Assembly: GCA_022360335.1 (NCBI GenBank)
Contig: JAKSCZ010000423.1
Span: forward strand, 1 to 23,791
From: Pseudomonadota bacterium
GTDB taxonomy: Bacteria; Pseudomonadota; Gammaproteobacteria; Steroidobacterales; Woeseiaceae
Length of the DNA stretch: 23,791 bases
Direction of reading: 5' to 3'
Each line of letters opens with the position of its first letter. The first letter of the stretch is position 1. The notes under the pieces were generated by a model. The model worked only from the letters and a program-made list of their open reading frames with translations, ran no database searches and had not been told where the DNA came from. The position numbers and the translations under genes were made by a program. This document shows positions 21,247 through 23,791 of the stretch, in pieces.

Positions 21247-23791
21247 ATGAAAACCATCGACATCCGTGGCGCGAGGACGCACAACCTCGGGAACCTCGAC
21301 CTCTCGCTGCCGCGCGACAAACTGATCGTGTTCACGGGCCTGTCCGGCTCGGGCAAGTCGTCGCTCGCCTTCGACACGATCTACGCCGAAGGCCAGCGCC
21401 GCTACGTCGAGTCGCTGTCCGCCTATGCGCGTCAGTTCCTGTCGATGATGGAAAAGCCGGACGTCGACCACATCGACGGTCTGTCGCCGGCGATTTCGAT
21501 CGAGCAGAAATCCACCTCGCACAACCCGCGGTCGACGGTCGGCACGGTCACCGAAATATACGATTACCTGCGCCTGTTGTTCGCACGCGCCGGGACCCCG
21601 AGGTGCCCGACGCACGGTACGGCCCTCGAGGCGCAAACGGTCAGTCAGATGGTCGATCACGTCCTCGAGCTGCCCGAAGGCACGAAGCTCATGCTGATCG
21701 CGCCCGTCGTCGCCGAGCGCAAGGGCGAGCACGTGCAGCTCATGGCCGACCTGCAGGCCCAGGGCTTCGTCCGGGCGCGCATCGACGGCGAGATCTGCGA
21801 ACTCGACCAGCCGCCCGAACTCGATCTGCGCAGGAAACACAACATCGATACGATCGTCGATCGTTTCAAGGTCAGGGAGGACCTGCGCCTGCGCCTCGCC
21901 GAATCGTTCGAAACCGCGCTGCGCCTCGCCGACGGCGTCGCACGCGTCGCCCACATGGACGATCCCGATGCAGAAGAGACGACGTTCTCCGACCGCTTCG
22001 CCTGCAAGGTCTGCGGCTACAGCCTGACCGAGCTCGAGCCGCGGCTGTTCTCGTTCAACAGTCCTACCGGCGCCTGTCCGGGCTGCGACGGACTCGGCGT
22101 CAAGCAATACTTCGATCCCGACCGCGTCGTCGTCAATCCCGGCCTGTCGCTGGCCGGCGGCGCGATCCGGGGCTGGGATCGCAAGACGACGTACTACTAC
22201 CAGATGATCCAGAGCCTGTCGTCGCACTACGGATTCGACATCGAGACCCCGTTCGACGAGTTGCCGAAGAAGCAGCAGGACATCGTCCTGTACGGCAGCG
22301 GCAAGGACAAGATCGACTTCTTCTATGCCAATTCGCGCGGCATGCAGGTCCGGAAAACGCATCGTTTCGAGGGCGTGTTGCCGAACCTCGAACGCCGCTA
22401 CCGGGAGACCGAGTCGAGCGCCGTACGCGAGGAACTCTCCAAGTTCCTGAACAGCCAGGCCTGCCCCGAGTGCGGCGGCACGCGCCTCAACGAAGCGGCG
22501 CGGCACGTATTCATCGACGGCCGCTCCCTGCCCGAGATCACGGCGCTTTCGGTCGGCCACGTACGCGAATTCTTCGACACGATGAAGCTCGAGGGCTGGC
22601 GTGCGACGATAGCCGAAAAAGTCGTCAAGGAAATCTCCGACCGCGTCGGCTTCCTGTCGGACGTCGGTCTCGACTACCTGTCGCTCGATCGCAGCGCCGA
22701 AACGCTGTCGGGCGGCGAGGCCCAGCGTATCCGGCTCGCGAGCCAGATCGGCTCCGGACTCGTCGGCGTCATGTACATCCTCGACGAACCGTCGATCGGC
22801 CTGCACCAGCGCGACAACCGGCGCCTGCTGGGCACGCTGACGCACCTCAGGGACATCGGCAATACGGTCATCGTCGTCGAGCACGACGAGGAAGCGATCA
22901 TGGCCGCAGACCACGTCGTCGACCTCGGGCCCGGCGCGGGCGTGCACGGCGGCCGCGTCGTCGCGGCCGGACCGCCCGCGGCGATCCGCAAGGCGCCGCA
23001 ATCGCTGACGGGCCAGTACCTGTCCGGCAAGCGGGCGATCGCGATTCCGGCCGAACGAACGCCCTGTGACCCGGAACGTCAGGTCAGGGTCATCGGCGCG
23101 ACCGGCAACAATCTCAAATCCGTCGCGGCATCGATCCCCGTCGGCCTCATGACCTGCGTCACGGGCGTGTCGGGTTCGGGCAAGTCCACGCTCGTCAACG
23201 ACACCCTGTACAAGGCCGTTGCCGAGTCGTTGAATCGTGCGGCGCGCAACCCGGCGCCGCACGAGGCGATCGACGGCCTCGAACACATCGACAAGGTGAT
23301 CGATATCTCACAGTCGCCTATCGGGCGCACGCCGCGTTCGAACCCGGCGACCTACAGCGGACTGTTCACGCCGATACGCGAGCTTTTCGCGGGCACCCAG
23401 GAAGCGCGTTCCCGCGGCTACCTGCCGGGGCGCTTCAGCTTCAACGTCAAGGGCGGCCGCTGCGAAGCCTGCCAGGGCGACGGCGTCATCAAGGTGGAAA
23501 TGCACTTCCTGCCGGACGTGTACGTCCCCTGCGACGTCTGCCGCGGCCAGCGCTACAACCGCGAGACGCTCGAGATCCGCTACAAAGGGAAGAACATCCA
23601 CGAGGTTCTCGAGATGACCGTCGAGGACGCGTCGGAGTTCTTCAGGAACGTCCCGGTCGTCGCGCGCAAGCTGCAGACGCTGACCGACGTCGGCCTGACC
23701 TACATACGACTCGGCCAGAACGCGACCACCCTGTCCGGCGGCGAGGCACAGCGCGTCAAGCTTGCGAAGGAACTCTCCAAGCGCGACACGG
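21247..23791 (+). CDS. uvrA: Excinuclease ABC subunit A (cut by the right window edge)
   Basis: About 848 codons are visible of a protein that is about 940 residues in E. coli. UvrA is the damage-sensing ATPase of nucleotide excision repair; it loads UvrB at lesions. The first ABC module has Walker A GLSGSGKSSL (Lys37) and YVESLSAYARQFL; its signature half has LSGGEAQRIRLA with VMYILDEPSIGLHQRD. The second module starts at GVSGSGKSTL near residue 640, with its signature LSGGEAQRVKLA at the edge. Zinc modules are visible as CKVCGY...CPGC and CEACQGDG...CDVC; the latter is the DNA-binding zinc finger. The ATG at 21247 gives the family start MKTIDIRGARTHNL. The final Walker B is outside the window. 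Confidence 0.98.
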   Translation, partial: MKTIDIRGARTHNLGNLDLSLPRDKLIVFTGLSGSGKSSLAFDTIYAEGQRRYVESLSAYARQFLSMMEKPDVDHIDGLSPAISIEQKSTSHNPRSTVGTVTEIYDYLRLLFARAGTPRCPTHGTALEAQTVSQMVDHVLELPEGTKLMLIAPVVAERKGEHVQLMADLQAQGFVRARIDGEICELDQPPELDLRRKHNIDTIVDRFKVREDLRLRLAESFETALRLADGVARVAHMDDPDAEETTFSDRFACKVCGYSLTELEPRLFSFNSPTGACPGCDGLGVKQYFDPDRVVVNPGLSLAGGAIRGWDRKTTYYYQMIQSLSSHYGFDIETPFDELPKKQQDIVLYGSGKDKIDFFYANSRGMQVRKTHRFEGVLPNLERRYRETESSAVREELSKFLNSQACPECGGTRLNEAARHVFIDGRSLPEITALSVGHVREFFDTMKLEGWRATIAEKVVKEISDRVGFLSDVGLDYLSLDRSAETLSGGEAQRIRLASQIGSGLVGVMYILDEPSIGLHQRDNRRLLGTLTHLRDIGNTVIVVEHDEEAIMAADHVVDLGPGAGVHGGRVVAAGPPAAIRKAPQSLTGQYLSGKRAIAIPAERTPCDPERQVRVIGATGNNLKSVAASIPVGLMTCVTGVSGSGKSTLVNDTLYKAVAESLNRAARNPAPHEAIDGLEHIDKVIDISQSPIGRTPRSNPATYSGLFTPIRELFAGTQEARSRGYLPGRFSFNVKGGRCEACQGDGVIKVEMHFLPDVYVPCDVCRGQRYNRETLEIRYKGKNIHEVLEMTVEDASEFFRNVPVVARKLQTLTDVGLTYIRLGQNATTLSGGEAQRVKLAKELSKRDT

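Noticed and set aside
21180..21250. A LexA (SOS) box in the uvrA upstream region, as in E. coli
   Set aside because: No CTG-N10-CAG or similar palindrome was found in this stretch or upstream of ssb.
21214..23286. A 690-codon minus-strand frame opposite uvrA
   Set aside because: uvrA is unmistakable on the other strand; this frame has no recognisable feature.

Overview
The window is a high-GC stretch of bacterial chromosome from a gammaproteobacterium. The evidence is gene content and order: yhdP, rng and maf; rlmH, rsfS, nadD and holA; lptE and leuS; lnt, corC, ybeY, phoH and miaB; and ssb beside a divergent uvrA. All of these are gammaproteobacterial housekeeping blocks. The MFS gene between ssb and uvrA and a GTAGGAGCGGCTTCAGCCGC palindrome recall the pseudomonad/xanthomonad side of the class. 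I cannot name the genus. Almost all of the window is protein-coding. I saw no tRNA, rRNA, CRISPR or prophage.

Layout from left to right. (a) Positions 1-8897 are one tightly packed minus-strand run of twelve genes. In transcription order they are cysS, sufE, yidD, a polytopic membrane protein, a Trm112-like gene, holA, nadD, rsfS, rlmH, maf, rng and yhdP (cut by the left edge). Junctions overlap or are at most about 24 bp apart, so this is probably one operon. (b) hisI (8990-9487, +) stands alone and diverges from cysS. It ends in a perfect-looking hairpin that it shares with a convergent membrane-protein gene (9526-10224, -). (c) Positions 10347-19007 are a second minus-strand run: ssb, miaB, phoH, ybeY, corC, lnt, leuS and lptE. 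(d) Positions 19105-20059 hold a RAYT-type (REP-associated tyrosine) transposase with paired GGGGACAGTCACC-type repeats on both sides. It has split the 3' end of a minus-strand MFS gene (19973-21142). (e) uvrA (+) starts at 21247 and runs off the right edge.

Functionally, the genes serve translation and ribosome maturation (leuS, cysS, miaB, rsfS, rlmH, ybeY, rng), envelope biogenesis (lptE, lnt, yidD, yhdP, probably corC), DNA replication and repair (ssb, holA, uvrA), NAD synthesis (nadD), Fe-S assembly (sufE) and histidine synthesis (hisI).

The unusual content is small-scale. A degraded second copy of the MFS 3' end lies on the far side of the RAYT unit. The nadD reading frame has absorbed a tandem repeat-derived tail. 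One membrane-protein gene looks frameshifted near its end. A solo repeat hairpin related to the RAYT motif sits behind hisI. A perfect palindrome overlaps the phoH start codon. I did not find convincing evidence of a wholly new multi-gene system.
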